Below are positions 46,092-59,153 of a DNA stretch of 64,000 nucleotides, piece by piece. The DNA is from Halichoerus grypus (lineage: Eukaryota; Chordata; Mammalia; Carnivora; Phocidae): NCBI RefSeq assembly GCF_964656455.1, contig NC_135725.1, forward strand, positions 47,375,688 to 47,439,687, in the 5' to 3' direction. The position numbers were made by a program, and so were the translations under genes. Positions within the stretch are counted from its first letter, which is position 1, and every line of letters starts with the position of its first letter. Under the pieces are notes generated by a model. It had not been told where the DNA came from, did no database searches, and was given only the letters and a program-made list of their open reading frames with translations.

Positions 46092-47449
46092 GACCCGGTT
46101 CAACGTGGAAATGATTCCCTCTGACTACTAATATCACACTTTCCCTTGTTCTTCCGTGTCAAAGACTCTCATTTCTGCTATTATGGTGAAATGAACATCA
46201 ATTTGTCACATGTTCTCAGGAGTATTAAGCAACATCAAGTCAACTCTACAAACACCGTGACTTTCAGATGACCATGCTGATATACTTATTTAACTCTATA
46301 TGTATTTCATTATTTATAAGATTGAAATTATTTTTTATTATATAATATTAGGTGTACCTTCACTTTGTGGTTAATAGAAATAAATGTGCTTTACATTTAT
46401 TAAATTTTTTATTTTTTTGTTCATTAAATGTTTCTATAGAGAAATTGTTGTATTTGTTTCTTATATAGAGGAAACAAGTCTAATTATAACCTGATGAAAG
46501 ATGCATTGTAGAACTCAGTGACACATTATCCGTGATTCACTTTAGAAATAATACCATAGACTTCCTTGAAGACAGTTTGTATGTTGTCATCAGGATAAAG
46601 GCAGACATAACAAATCAATGCCCTGTCTGTATCTTGAGGTTTGTAGAAAAACCAACCTCCAAACGATAATCATAGGGAAGTAATACCAGTTAAGTTAAAG
46701 GGTAGAATGAGAAGAAGGGAAAATATGAATTCTAGAAGTAGACGAGGAAACACACACATCAGGACATAGAATCAAAAGTGCTAGATAGCTTCCACAGTAG
46801 ACTGGTAGACATCCAAGTGTGACTATTCTTTATAAATGGATCCTTGAGTCTGCCATTTACAAGCCATTCCATTCATTTAAGGCCCAGCAAGGGAAGTGGT
46901 CCCGAGGGAAAAGGACTTAAAAGTGATGCCTCAAAGGTCCAGTGGTTAAGCGAGAAAAGAGCCACACTACAAACAAAGGAGGAATGGCCCTAAGGCAGTA
47001 GGGTAAGAGCGAATATTGGTTAAGAGTGTATTTCAAAGCCAAAAAAGGCTTCAAGGAATTGCATCAAAGCAAAAGGTGAATGGAAAGTGCCCCAAGGCTG
47101 GAATTGGAGGGGGTGTGACCCAGGTGCAAGCTGGTTTGACTGAAATAATCACCAAAAACCATACTGGCCGAGGAGGAAAGGTGAGGAACAGAAGGGAAGC
47201 TAGTGAGTATAGATAGGAAATAGTTTTGAGAGATTTACCTTTTTTGGGCAAATTAAAGTTTGATGAAAAAATGAAAAAATAATTGATATGAATGATGTAT
47301 TCTAATCTCTTCTAATGTATGAAAAGCAAATATAAAAAAGGAAACAAAAATTAAAGACATGCAAGTGTACAGGAACATTCTGCAAATGTAAACTACCCTG
47401 TTCTATGTAAGAGTCATGAGTAGAAAGAACAGGAGAGGATCTGGGGGCC
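46092..47449. other. 3' UTR of A-type gene and noncoding DNA, unit 3
   Basis: AATAAA at 46379-46384; the rest copies 11271-12289 with no gene seen. Confidence 0.55.
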
Positions 47450-47743
47450 ACGGCAGCCCCTACTGGTCCCCCAGGCCACCAGAAGCCCTCAGGTGCTGTG
47501 CCCAGCCCCTCTGTGGGGCTCCAGCTCGTTCCCTGTGGCAGCCTCTCAACTCTGGGCTGTGACCTGCCTCCAGGCCCGGGTGGCTACACAGGAGGACTTG
47601 TTGCTTCTGACACAGAGGAGGAGGGTCTGTCCCTTCCCCTGACTGAGGGACATCTCTGGGACATGGTGGGTCGCCTCCAGGTCCAGGAGGCCTGGGCCAT
47701 CTCTGTCCTTCACGAGATGCTCCAGCAGACCTTCACCCTCTGA
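47450..47743 (+). pseudogene. IFNW: Truncated interferon-omega-like pseudogene, unit 3
   Basis: Same as 12290-12583, with C at 47488 where unit 1 has T. No ATG; ends at a premature TGA after 'ISVLHEMLQQTFTL'. Confidence 0.65.
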
Positions 47744-50700
47744 GTCAAAATCAGGAGACCCATCTCTTCATATTCAAATGAAGAAATAAGGCAAGGGAAA
47801 ATAAAACAAAAAAGAAAGCAGGAAAGGGACCCGGAAATGATATTCTTGACCTACAACATTAAGTCACTTGCCCACATGTTCCGTCTTTCCAAGGACGCTT
47901 CTTTCTGCTTCAGTCATAGAATGCATTGAGTTAAATTATTCAAAATTGTGGTTAAAATGTGTCTGTGAACCTGAGTATCTCTAAGGGCATCCCTCCATAG
48001 GTGAGGGCTATACTGAAGTTGTTCACGGGTTCGAGTATTACAGGATCCTTGGTTTCCTGTCCAACACTGAACCACTTGGAACTTTTTCCTGACCTCACAG
48101 CAGGAGCAACAACAACAGAAACAACCACAAAATGCAAGACAATTGAAAACAACAACTCTTCTTAGATCCATTCACAACTGAGGTCCCAGGGCCAGCCTCA
48201 GCACTGGTAACCAGAGAAAAAGGAGCATGCAGACAATCACACCTTACCAGGAGCAGGGATTGGGAGGAACACGAGCTGTAATGGAAGCATTGCTTGAGGC
48301 TCTGTGTGCTTACACTGCAGAGTTACCAACTCCAGGGCTCCCTAGTTACTGGAGCCCACAGGTTTGTGAGTTTTACCTTCAGAATCCCCACTAGGCTCTC
48401 TCTGTGAAGATCAGAGGACGATCTGCTGGCTTTTCCAGCAGAGGGAGGGGGAAAGGAATCCTTCTAAAAGAGTCTAAGTCTACGTCTTCAGAGAAGTAGA
48501 GGTCAAGGGATTGTGTCACCAGGATCTTGAAGGAGGAATGTCAAGAAGAGAGGAAAGCTGACTTCCCACTGGTATGCATATGTGAATCTGGAATCTCCAA
48601 CATTACACGTCCTGGAGACATTCAAAACCAGTGTTTGTTGCATATTTGGAAATCATGGTACAGTACTGAAAATCCTTCTGTTTGAATTGAGTGTGGAATG
48701 AGAAAATGCCCTAAAGCTTCGGGAAACTTTTAACCTTTAAGGCTGAGAAAGAGAAGGGGAGCCTGCAAAGGGCACAGAGATGGGGCAGCCAGTGCAGGTG
48801 GGACACAACCAGGAAGAATGATCTCCAGAAAGTGTAGAAGAAGAGAAGTTTCAGAATTTCCCAAGATGAACCTTAGAGTGATTTATCACATGGAGTATAG
48901 GACTACCCACTGCTTCTAGCCTCTGCTTTCAATCTAGTTGTTTGATCCTGAGAAACTCACTTGAGCTCTCTGAAATTCAGTTTTCCCAAATGTAATGTGG
49001 GGTGGAAATATTCCTAGAGCTGTTGTAATAATGAAGTAGCACATTTAAATGTACCTAGTATCTTCCACTAGTGAGAGTTTAACAGACGGTGACTATTATT
49101 TTTTTCATAGACATCTCTAAGCGAAAGGTATCTTCTAGCCTTCTCTCTGTAACTGACTGTAAACTGCTGAACCTCTAAAACACCCAACTGGGAACAGGTG
49201 GCCCATGAATGGAATGTAATTATAGACACAATAATATCATATGTATCCATATACACTCTACTGACGTACACATACTCTAGACATTCTGTTACAGCACATT
49301 TCCCCTTCCTCCCTGCTTCTCCAGATCTGATCCTTTCATTCCCAAATCACAGTGTTTCCCTCTCCCCCAGGGTAGAAACCCCCAGTGAGCTCTACCCTCC
49401 TCCCTCCCTCCTCAGGAGCCTCTCCTGCCCATTTATACAGCTGCTTCCTTTTCCTTTGTGGTTTCTGTCTGGCTATTTTACTTCCTATTACAAGGCCACC
49501 AAGGAAGAGCAAATGTTGTTTGAAGTTTCTAAGTTTTTTTGAAACTCTCTTCCTTTCTCCTGGTGACTATTTCTGGACCCGAGGGAATGTCCCCGCTGCA
49601 GTGATGTAACAGTGGCTGTAGCAAAGGGGAAACAGGAGTGGAAGGGTGCTGTTCCGTGGCCCGTCACAATCTTTCCGGGGGGGGGGGGCTGCCAGTGAGT
49701 GGGCAAGGTGAGCTAGACAGTGACCAAGTCTGGAGACTGGGCTTGTCTTGTATGTAGAAGTCTGTCCCTGGTGGGAGAGTTTCCTCCGGGTCAAAAAAAG
49801 GCTCTTTCCTGGAATGAACTGACTCTGCGAGTGGAATAAGCCAATTTCCATGGCTTTTTATGAACTTATACAAAAATATATATTTTTAAAAAATGAGCAG
49901 TTATGTTCACAGCCAAATTGAGTAGAGGGTCCTGAGTTTTTTCCTATCCTCCCTGTTTCTGTAGCTCCACAACATCCCCCATCACCAGCATCCCCGCACC
50001 AGACGGAACAGGTGTTACAGTTGCTTCCAACAATGTACCAAGTAGTTCTTAGGGTTGGGATCAAGTCTTCAGTATTCCAAGGTGTGTGGTATGCCAAAGC
50101 TCAGCCTTGGAGCGGTCTCACAAAACCTTATCCTCAGTATTTATTGTCTGTCATTGGGTTTTCTTGGGTATCACACAAGAAGCATGGACATGGAATTTGT
50201 GGAAGATACATGAAATGCCTGCAAGATAGTGCTCCACTAGGAATAAGAAAATAATCTGGGATTGGAGGACTTTCTCCCCATCATTTCCTGGATCTCAATG
50301 TCTTACCCGGAGAGGTGATCTTCGCTTACTTGTGAGCTGCCATTGTCTACCTGGTGGACATTGCAGATGTTTGAGCCTTGTTGTGAATCAGACTCTCGAA
50401 ATAAATATAAATAGATTATACTTTATGATTTAATTCTGCAAAAGATAATTAACACATCAGTAATTCTATCTAGTGCTAAATAGAAAAAATATTTGAGAAT
50501 ACCTTGATGAGTATCAAGAAGCAAGTGCATTTAAAAATTATTTTCTCATTGAGACCACTTAAATACAGTACACTAAAAGCAAATGTCCAACAAATGATTT
50601 AATTTTTCATTAGCTGTTAGCAATTTGGAGTGATTCTAAATATTTAAGCACATTGATATCATTATTATGTCCTTCTAGAAATTCTTAATTTGCATTGTGC

Positions 50701-51018
50701 TCCTATATTTCCATTTAAATAAGTAAAAAATTAGAAGTTGCAAATCAGTGTTAGTTATCCAGTGAAGGATCAGGAGCTTTAAAATTTAGCTTTCAGTTTG
50801 AAATTTTTAGTAATTCTTCACCCTGAAATAAATAGAGTAAAATGGACAATTTCTTTTTATCTATAAAGTAGGGCTATACATACACAACTATATAGACTGC
50901 AGATTTGTGTTAGTGAGTTTTCTTGGAAGTTTCAATTACATAAACATTCAAAACACTGTAAACGGAGGGGGCAATAAGAAAAAGAAACGGTTGAGAAACC
51001 CATGCTCCAAACCCAAGT
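47744..51018. other. Noncoding DNA and B-type upstream block, unit 3
   Basis: Copy of 12584-15858, including the 12-G run (49677-49688) and the B-type upstream block (50105-50950). Confidence 0.55.
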
Positions 51019-51104
51019 AGAAAGTGCATAATGGAAAGCAAAAAGAGAAGTAGAAAGTAAGGGAAACGTTCAGAAATTGAAAATTCCCATGTCCCCTACT
51101 TAAG
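51019..51104 (+). promoter_or_regulatory. B-type IFN-alpha virus-response promoter, unit 3
   Basis: GAAA repeats, ISRE-like 'gaaattgaaaatt' (51073-51085) and TATA-like 'tacttaag' (51097-51104), same as unit 1. Confidence 0.8.
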
Positions 51105-51197
51105 CCACACACACAAGGGAAGATGTTCAGAGAACCTAGAGCCACGGTCCCAGACTTGCCCACCGCAGCCAGGCCAGCAGCATCTGCAGGATCCCCA

Positions 51198-51761
51198 ATG
51201 GCCCTGCCCTTTTCCTTCTTGGTGGCCCTGGTGGTGCTCAGCTGCAACTCGCTCTGCTCTCTGGGATGTGACCTGCCTCAGAACCATGGTCTGTTCGCCT
51301 GGAGGGCCTTGACGCTCCTGGGACAAATGAGGAGAATGTCTGCTAGCTCTTGTGACAAGTACACAAGTGACTTTGCCTTCCCCCAGGAGGTGCTGGAGGG
51401 CAAGCAGTTGCAGAAGGCTCAAGCCCTCTCTGTCGTCCATGTGATGAACCAGAAGATCTTCCACCTCTTCTGCACAGAGGCCTCATCTGCTGCTTGGAAC
51501 GAGACCCTCCTAGAGGAATTCTGCTCCGGACTTTCTGAGCAGCTCACCGACCTGGAAGCCTGTCCCACGCAGGAGGCTGGGGTGGCAGAGACTCCCCTCA
51601 TGAAGGTGGACTCCATCCTGAGGAACTACTTCCAAAGAATCTCCCACTATCTGCAAGAGAAGCAATACAGCCCTTGTGCCTGGGAGATTGTCAGAGCAGA
51701 AATCACGAGCTCCTTGTTTTCATCAACGATGTTGCAAGAAAGATTAAGGAGCAAGAAGTGA
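51198..51761 (+). CDS. IFNA: Interferon-alpha, B-type, unit 3
   Basis: 187-residue secreted interferon-alpha, same protein as 16038-16601: ATG at 51198, 23-residue signal peptide, six mature cysteines, Asn78 sequon 'NET', normal stop. If the assembly is right, this is a second locus making the same mature cytokine, which would add dosage rather than diversity. Confidence 0.95.
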   Translation: MALPFSFLVALVVLSCNSLCSLGCDLPQNHGLFAWRALTLLGQMRRMSASSCDKYTSDFAFPQEVLEGKQLQKAQALSVVHVMNQKIFHLFCTEASSAAWNETLLEEFCSGLSEQLTDLEACPTQEAGVAETPLMKVDSILRNYFQRISHYLQEKQYSPCAWEIVRAEITSSLFSSTMLQERLRSKK

Positions 51762-52070
51762 GACCCGGTTCACCATGGAAATGATTCCCTCTGACTAATT
51801 ATATCACACTTTCCCTTGTTCTTCCATGTCAAAGACTCTCATTTCTGCTGTTATGGTGACATCAACAGAATCCATTTCTTAACGGTTTTCAGAAGTATTA
51901 AGCGACATGTCAACTCTACAAGCAGTCGTCGCTTACAGTTGACCATGCTCATGTCTATTTATCTATTTAAATATTTATTTATGTAAATGTCTATAAGATT
52001 TATATTTTTCATATATTATATGCAGCTGTACATGTCATTAATATAATAAAATGTACTCTTGATATTTAAT
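51762..52070 (+). other. 3' UTR of B-type interferon with AU-rich element, unit 3
   Basis: ATTTA cluster at 51956-51985, AATAAA at 52045-52050. Confidence 0.72.
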
Positions 52071-52166
52071 TGGTTTATCTTTTTTTTTTTATTGAACTTT
52101 CACTACGGGAAGTGTTCAAAGAGTAACACCATGTCTAATTGCAGCTTGGTTGAAAAATGTAGGGCA

Positions 52167-52352
52167 GTGGGCCACCTAGGCGGCTTAGTTGGCTGAGCGA
52201 CTGCGTTCGGCTCAGGTCATGACCCTGCAGTCCCAGGATTGAGTCCTGAGTCAGGATCCCTGCTCGGCGAGGAATCTGCTACTCCCTTTAACCCTTCCCC
52301 CCTCTCATGCTCTCTCTCTCTGTCAAGTAAATAAATAAAATCTTAAAAAAAA
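52167..52352 (+). mobile_element. tRNA-Lys-derived carnivore SINE, unit 3
   Basis: Copy of 17007-17192. Confidence 0.9.
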
Positions 52353-54020
52353 GAAAATGGTCAGCAGAATGCATTTACCCATCAGATTACGAACATCTGA
52401 AGCAACAACTGAGTTCCTCTAAGACAAGTTGTACGTTGCCCTTAGGCTATAGGACATGTCAAATACAGGTCCTGATGTCTACATCTTTGGTTGTTGTAGG
52501 GATAGAAATCTAAAAACAATCCTCAGACTTAGTGTTATAATGAAGAAGGGAAGGAAGTGAATTCTCTAACGTGATGCTGGAATGGAGAAAGTCAGGAAGT
52601 ACACATAAAAGCTGGGGACCCCTTGACAGGTGACTGGTAGACATGGAGGCACAAATGTCCAGTGTCAGGGGAGAGGTGATCTTGCGTTTGACAAGAAATG
52701 CCATGGCTGAGCTCCATATCTAGTAGGGAATGCCAAAAACAGAGGTGTTCATGCGGGGAGACCGTGTAGTGTGAGAAACAGACATAAAGTTGATTCTGAG
52801 GCTCTCCAACCATTGAAGGGAGGGGAGAGAAGAGCCACAAGGAGACAGTGGACTCATGGCCATACAGTACATGGACAATAAGAGAGGATGCCGATGAGTA
52901 TATTTCAGGACATAAATGTGCTTTGAAGACTATCAGTGGATTCCTGGAAGATGTGCATTGAAACTACCTGGCATGTCAGAAAACTAGATGCCTTTGCTGA
53001 CCTCATGAGAGTCGGTTGGGTGGAATCATAAGCAGAGACCACACTGGAGCCGATGGGAGCATAAATAAGAGAAGTCAGTGTGTCTGAAGTGGAGAAGAAT
53101 ATAGCATGGCATCTGGGAATAATGGGGTTCGTTTTTCTGTGCATAGTTTGCCCTTTTATGCTGTATGTTTTTCCAGAGTGATTTCATGGATTTGATGTTC
53201 TGGCAAATCTTATTAATGGGTTTAATACTGTATTATTTTGAATCATGACTTAATTACTGACAATGGTTTATCCTGTCTTGGTTCTTACTACCTTGTATAT
53301 CAGCGAGCTGCTCAGCTTCAAAAATTCACTACTCAAGAATAGATAACTCATTCAATCCTTCATCAAATTGTCTATTACTACTGATAAAAGAATGTTTCCT
53401 GGAATGACTGGCTTTATTAATTAGGTTCCTTAACTCCTCATTGTGACCCTGTTTACTACAGCAGCAGTATACCCCATTTCTTTTTCTCCAGTGTTTGATA
53501 TGATTCACAATTGTAACAGAATATTGTGAAGATTAACAGAACTCATGCACTTAAAGGCACCCAGCATTGTATTTTCATAAAGGAACGACTTAAATATGGT
53601 ACATATCCTCTTGTTTTAATTCTGACAGCTACATATGAGAATACTGTTTGTGTCTTTCTACAGAATTCTTGGGAACAGTGTGTCCTATGCTTCAGTAACT
53701 GACTTCCAAAGGGGGCAGCCTCCAAAACCGGAATTCTATCGCGAATTCTAGAGAAGGCTGACCAATTCATTCCCCATGGCAAAGAAGGGTTTTTATTTTT
53801 ATTCAGTGATGAAAGGGTGGTTTGTATGAATATCTGAGAGTTGAGAATAAATATCTAGGTGGAAGTGTAGAAGAACATGCTATTTCTTTAACCTTCTAGC
53901 ACCTGCCCCTGTCCTGCTCTTCCATACTCTAGGACACATTGCCCTCCTGTTTCCTTCCTCTCTAAGGCAGAAGTCCTGACAGTATCCTTGGCATTCACTC
54001 TCGTTACCTCTCAGCTGGTT
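52353..54020. other. Noncoding DNA downstream of B-type gene, unit 3
   Basis: Copy of 17193-18860; no gene recognised. Confidence 0.5.
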
Positions 54021-54035
54021 CACGCAACAGCTTTC

Positions 54036-54957
54036 TTTTTTTTAAATTTTGTTTTATTATATATTTTAATCAGCATACATGCCATCACTTGTTTTTGATG
54101 TAGTATTCCATGATTCATTGTTTGCGGATAACACCCAGTGCTCCATTCAATACATGCCCTCTTTAATACCCATCACCAGGCTAACCCATCCCCCCACTCC
54201 CCTCCCCTTTAGAACCCTCAGTTTGTTTCTTAGAGTCCATAGTCTCTCACGGTTCATCTCCGCATCCGATTTCCCACCCTTCATTTTTCCCTTCTACTAT
54301 CTTCTTCTTTTTTTTTTTAACATATAATGTATTATTTGTTTCAGAGGTACAGGTCTGTGATTCAACAGTCTTACACAATTCACAGCGCTCACCATAGCAC
54401 ATACCCTCCCCAATATCTATCACCCAGCCACCCCATCCCTCCCACTCTCCAACTCCAGCAACCCTCAATTTGTGTCCTGAGATTAAGAATTCCTCATATC
54501 AGTGAGGTCATATGATACATGTCTTTCTCTGATTGACTTATTTCGCTTATCATAATACCATCTAGTTCCTTCCACGTTGTTGCAAATGGCAAGATTTAGG
54601 TGTTGGTTTTTTGTTTTTTTTTTTTTGATGTCTGCATAATTGTCCATTATATATATATACCACATCTTCTTTATCCATTCATCTGTTGATGGACATCTTG
54701 GCTCTTTCCATAGTTTGGCTATTGTGGACATTGCTGCTATAAACATTAGGGTGCACCTACCCCTTCGGATCCCTACATTTGCATCTTTGGGGTAAATACC
54801 CAGTAGTGCAATTGCTGGGTCGTAAGGTAGCTCTATTTTCAACTTTTTGAGGAACCTACATAGTGTTTTCCAGAGTGGCTGTACCAGCTTGCATTCCCAC
54901 CAACAGTGTAAGAGGGTTCCCCTTTCTCCGCATCCTCGCCAACGTCTGTCGTTTCCT
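54036..54957 (-). mobile_element. 5'-truncated L1 insertion, antisense, unit 3
   Basis: Counterpart of 18876-19792, with right target duplication at 54958-54973. From about 54600 on it is closer to unit 2 (for example 'gatgtctgcataattg' and 'aacattagggtgc') than to unit 1. Confidence 0.92.
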
Positions 54958-54973
54958 CACACAACAGCTTTCT

Positions 54974-56181
54974 GTTCGGTTGTGGTCTCAGATTAAAGGT
55001 TTCCTTACAGAACAGCACATCGCAAGTAGAAAGCAAAACTGAAATGAAATCTCTAGGTTTTGCAGAAAAACCTGCAAGAGAGGTTTGTTCTGATTTCCAT
55101 CCAATGTGATATAATAGTAGCTGTGGCTAAAAGGAAACAGAAAGCAGGATCAGGTTGAAGGGTGGACTAATGAAGCTCCTCCACAGGAGGACCACCCCTT
55201 GGTGGCCACGTGTGACCAGGGCGGCGACCAAGATGGAGGCCAGGCTTGGGATAGCTGCAGAAATGGGATCTCTTCCTGAGGATGTCCCTTCAAGCTACAA
55301 AAAGGCTACTTGTTGACAACCAGAGATTCTAATGCTGTCATAAATCTGTTTCCTTACTCTGTCTATGATAAAGAGTAAGTCTTGTCCTGAAAATCCCTAC
55401 AGCCACCTTCAGTTTTGATCCCAGTATTATGGATTATTAAATATTGGAAAGTGTTGGAGAACCAATTGGCAGGGACAGGGGCAAGGGTGAGGGGAGTGAG
55501 CACCACCATCAACTTTCCATCCGCAGGGGCTCTGGTCAACCTGTCAGGGGATGTGGGGGAGACAGGCCTCGGGGCCAGGTGCCCACTGATGGGCTGCGAG
55601 AGATCACCGTGCAGTTTACCGGTCACAAGCAGCCAAGGCTTGGCAGCTTCAGGACAAAGGAACATACGTGGCCTCCCTCCACCCTGCCTGCCAGCTGACT
55701 CGTGCGCTGCGGAGCTGAAGGTCCCCCCGACATCCAGTCCTGCATAGAAATACACTAAATACTGGGAACCCTGCCCACACGTCTACACCCAAGAAATCCA
55801 GGAGCTCAGCCGTGCCTGTGCCTGAGGTCTCCTTTGCTCTGATTAAACTAGGTGCAGGATGCTCCTTTGGTCAAAAAACCACAGCATGGAAACATGAAAG
55901 TGTGGAAGGTCAGTAGCAACTTTGGAACCTGTGCGGAGAAGAGAAATGTGGAAATGTCCACTGGATCAGTGACTTGTCCTCAGGAGGTGGAACAGTAGGA
56001 ATGGGCAGCATCGAGTCAACTGTCTCTCCATATCCTTCCCGAGACTGAGATGATTCAAGTGGACTCTGCGAGCACAGCATTCTCCTACGCAGACGTGGCC
56101 CACAGCAGTGTCCACAGCACAGGGACAGCAGCCTGCAGGGTATTGCAAGGAGGAGGGTTACTCCAGTACCAGCTGCAAGTT
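54974..56181. other. Noncoding DNA at end of unit 3
   Basis: Counterpart of 19809-21019; no gene recognised. Confidence 0.5.
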
Positions 56182-57696
56182 CTCTTTCATTGGCAGAAAA
56201 GTCTCCTGCCTTATGAGTATTTAAAAGGGAGTCTGTCAACTTTTCTGAGAACTTCAAGTCCATCAGTTCAGTTGACTCACACCACACCCCCTGTTGCCAT
56301 CCAGAACCACAGCACTTTACATTTGAAGTGGAATCTGGACTCCTTGATCCCTCACCCTCCCCTCCTGACTGATTTCATGCCATGGCCTCTCCTGGTTCTT
56401 AAATCCTCTCTCCATTTCTATCCTGCACCCCTTTCAACTGGTGCTTCCGGACAAGCCAGTATCTCACAACTGCTCATGTTCGATCTTGGATCTTTGGTAG
56501 CTTCAGAATAATTCATACCTCCACGTTTCTATTTCTCTCCAAACAGTTGTATAAATAAGTGGAATCGAAATGGGGATATTGAGAGGATTCAGTTAATGAT
56601 TTCAAGGATCTCCGAGGAGTTAGCCTGAATTCAGCTTTGTGTGTTATCATCATGAAACATCATCATCATTATTCTTATCCTGATGAAGAGCAGAATCTTT
56701 TAGGATCATCCAGTTCCCTCTGTCTTAATATTGGATTTCTCAAGGCAATCTTTTCCTGGCCTGAGTGGATTTATCAACTAGGTAGAGCGCTCAGGCAGGG
56801 CGAGTATCCCCTCTCCTTCCTCAGAGGGTGAGCAGCTGGGGTTCTGGTAACATTGTCTTGTGAGCTGTTTGGTGTGACTCCTCTCATCTTTCTTCAGAGC
56901 TGAGCATATGTGGATTGAATGAAAGAAAAATCAGGTGGCTGGTCTTGCAAAGCTGAGGGCTGCTTGGGACCCCGGAGGTGGTCTTGTGTGATCCTCTGGC
57001 CGAGTCAGCCATGTCCTGACTTGGGGTAATTCAGTACAGCCTTCATTCCCCCCTCTGCCAGAGCTGCTGGTGCCCAGTGTTGCTGCATTGAATTTTGCTG
57101 ACGTACACTCTGTCATTTTTCTCAGCAGAGACCAGTCTTTCACATTCTGACACTCAGATATAACATTTGTCTTCCCCCCCCACCCGCCCCATACACCACT
57201 GTCATGTTTTGCTTTCTAGGAAAGTTGAAATGAGAAACAGAAAACTGATGTCTTCAAAATGGTAGAGAAAACCGGTGCAGCCCCTTGACCTTTCTTTTAC
57301 TTCCCTTTGTACGATCCTCACGATGATGTAGAACAAGATGTGGGAGCAGCAAGTCGGAGTGTGTCCAGTAACGTACTGTGGGAAATGAAGTTATTCCAAT
57401 TCTTTTTGTTGTTGTTATTTAAACTGAAAATGCAATATCATGAATAAGGAAAGGCAAGAAGGCTGTTTCTCCCTGACATCATAGCCTGGACCTCCCCCCC
57501 CTGCATTCTGAGCACCAGACAGATGACCAGACTAAGATGGCCAATAGAAACACGCAGACTGAATGAACTACTGAAAGTCATTACTTTCTGTGCTGGATGT
57601 TTCTCCTGAGAGACACAATCAGTGAATCCCCCGTGCCCAGTCCAGAAAGTTTGAGGCAAAGAAGTGTACCGTAGTTTAGGTAAAATTAGCACACTA
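56182..57696. other. Noncoding DNA, unit 4 start
   Basis: Counterpart of 1-1516, with a mixture of unit-1-like and unit-2-like variants. Confidence 0.55.
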
Positions 57697-57830
57697 GGGG
57701 AGCCTGAGTGGCTCAGTCCATTGAGGATCTGATTCTTACTCTCCCCTCAGGTCTTGATCTCACACTGTGAGTTCAGGCCCCATGTTGCGCTCTACCCTGT
57801 GTGTGGAGCCTACTTAAAAAAAATTTCAAA
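57697..57830 (+). mobile_element. Old tRNA-Lys-type SINE, unit 4
   Basis: Copy of the element at 1517-1650, with the unit-2-like 'catgttgcgc'. Confidence 0.75.
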
Positions 57831-59153
57831 ATTGAAAAGTAAGGACTGTGGTGGCAAAATTAATGTTTTCCCTTCTCAAGGTAAAATGAATACAGTAGGC
57901 TCTTTCCTCTACTTGGAGAAAACAAACGTTCACCCTCAGTATCTGAGGGCTGTTGACACTTTTGATAGCTGGTCAGGAGAGGAGGAGGTCAGCACTGAGT
58001 GCTAGGGTCCCCAGCACAACACTCCAGGGGCAAGGGCAAGGATCTAGGGCCAGTCATTGCTTTGCTGACAAGGAAACCAGCCCCTGCACAGTAGGGGCAT
58101 CTAAAGCCCTCAGGACATGCTGAGCCTGCCCTCAGGGAGTGAGTCCAGGAGAGCTTGGGTGGAAGACAGTCACTCCAGAGGAAAAATGTTAGTAGAGGTG
58201 ATAACTACCTTGTCAGGGAGGTGTGGCTGGGAAAATCCATTTATCAGGAATTAGAACCTTCACACCTCCACATCCAGACAAGAACCAGGCTTCCTGCTGG
58301 GGACACTGGCACAGTCTTGAAGCGGTCTAACAAAACCTTAGTATTTATTGTCTCTAATTGGGTTGTCTTCGGTATGACACAAGAAACAATGACATAGAAT
58401 TCTTGGAAGATACCCAAACGGTCTGCAAGATGAGGACGACAAACCTAGGAATAAGAGGAATAATTTAGGATTGGAGGATTTTCTCTCCATCATTTCCTAC
58501 ATCTCAAAGTCTGACCTGGAGAGGGGATCTGTGCTTGCTTGTGAGCTGCCATCCGATGTCTTGTGGATATTGGTTGTCTGAGCCTTGATGTGATGCAGGC
58601 TTTGCAATAAAATACAAAGAGATGATGTTTTATGATTTAGTTGTACAACACTCATTCAGCACATCAGTACTTACCTAGTGCTAAACAGAAAACAAATTTT
58701 GACAATGTCTTCAAGAGTATGTAGCAGCAGGTGAAGGTAAAAATGATTTTGTCATATGAGGCAACATTAAAGTTCAGTACACAAAAAACAGATGTTAATA
58801 ATAATTTAAGTTTTCACTTGCTTTTAGCCATTTGGAATGGTTTTACCTTTTAAGTACAGCAAAATCGTTATGTCTTTTTAGAAATTGTTAATTTGCATAT
58901 GTACGTTATATATTACAATTTATCTATGTAAGTAAATTACAAGTCACTGAGCACATTTACTGTTATACTTATGCATCAATAGCTTTAAAATTTAACTTTT
59001 AGCTTAAAATTTTTAAGCATTCTTAACCCTGAAGTGGAGAAACTTTACAGTTTCTTTTTTACCTATAAAGCACGGATATAAATACAATATGTAACTATAT
59101 ATACTGTGTATCCATGCTATTAAGTTTTCTTGGAAGGTTCAATTAAAAAACAT
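57831..59153. other. Noncoding DNA and A-type upstream block, unit 4
   Basis: Counterpart of 1651-2974. Variants switch from unit-2-like to unit-1-like between 58366 and 58394. Confidence 0.6.

Larger units (their letters stand above)
35161..56181. repeat. Tandem array unit 3 (L1-bearing, near-identical to unit 1)
   Basis: Repeats unit 1 at offset +35160. Reading row by row I saw one mismatch before the antisense L1 relic (12328 T versus 47488 C), then 19174 T versus 54334 A and 19418 C versus 54578 T. Even homopolymers such as the 12-G run (14517-14528 and 49677-49688) have equal length. This implies a very recent duplication or an assembly duplicate. Confidence 0.92.
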
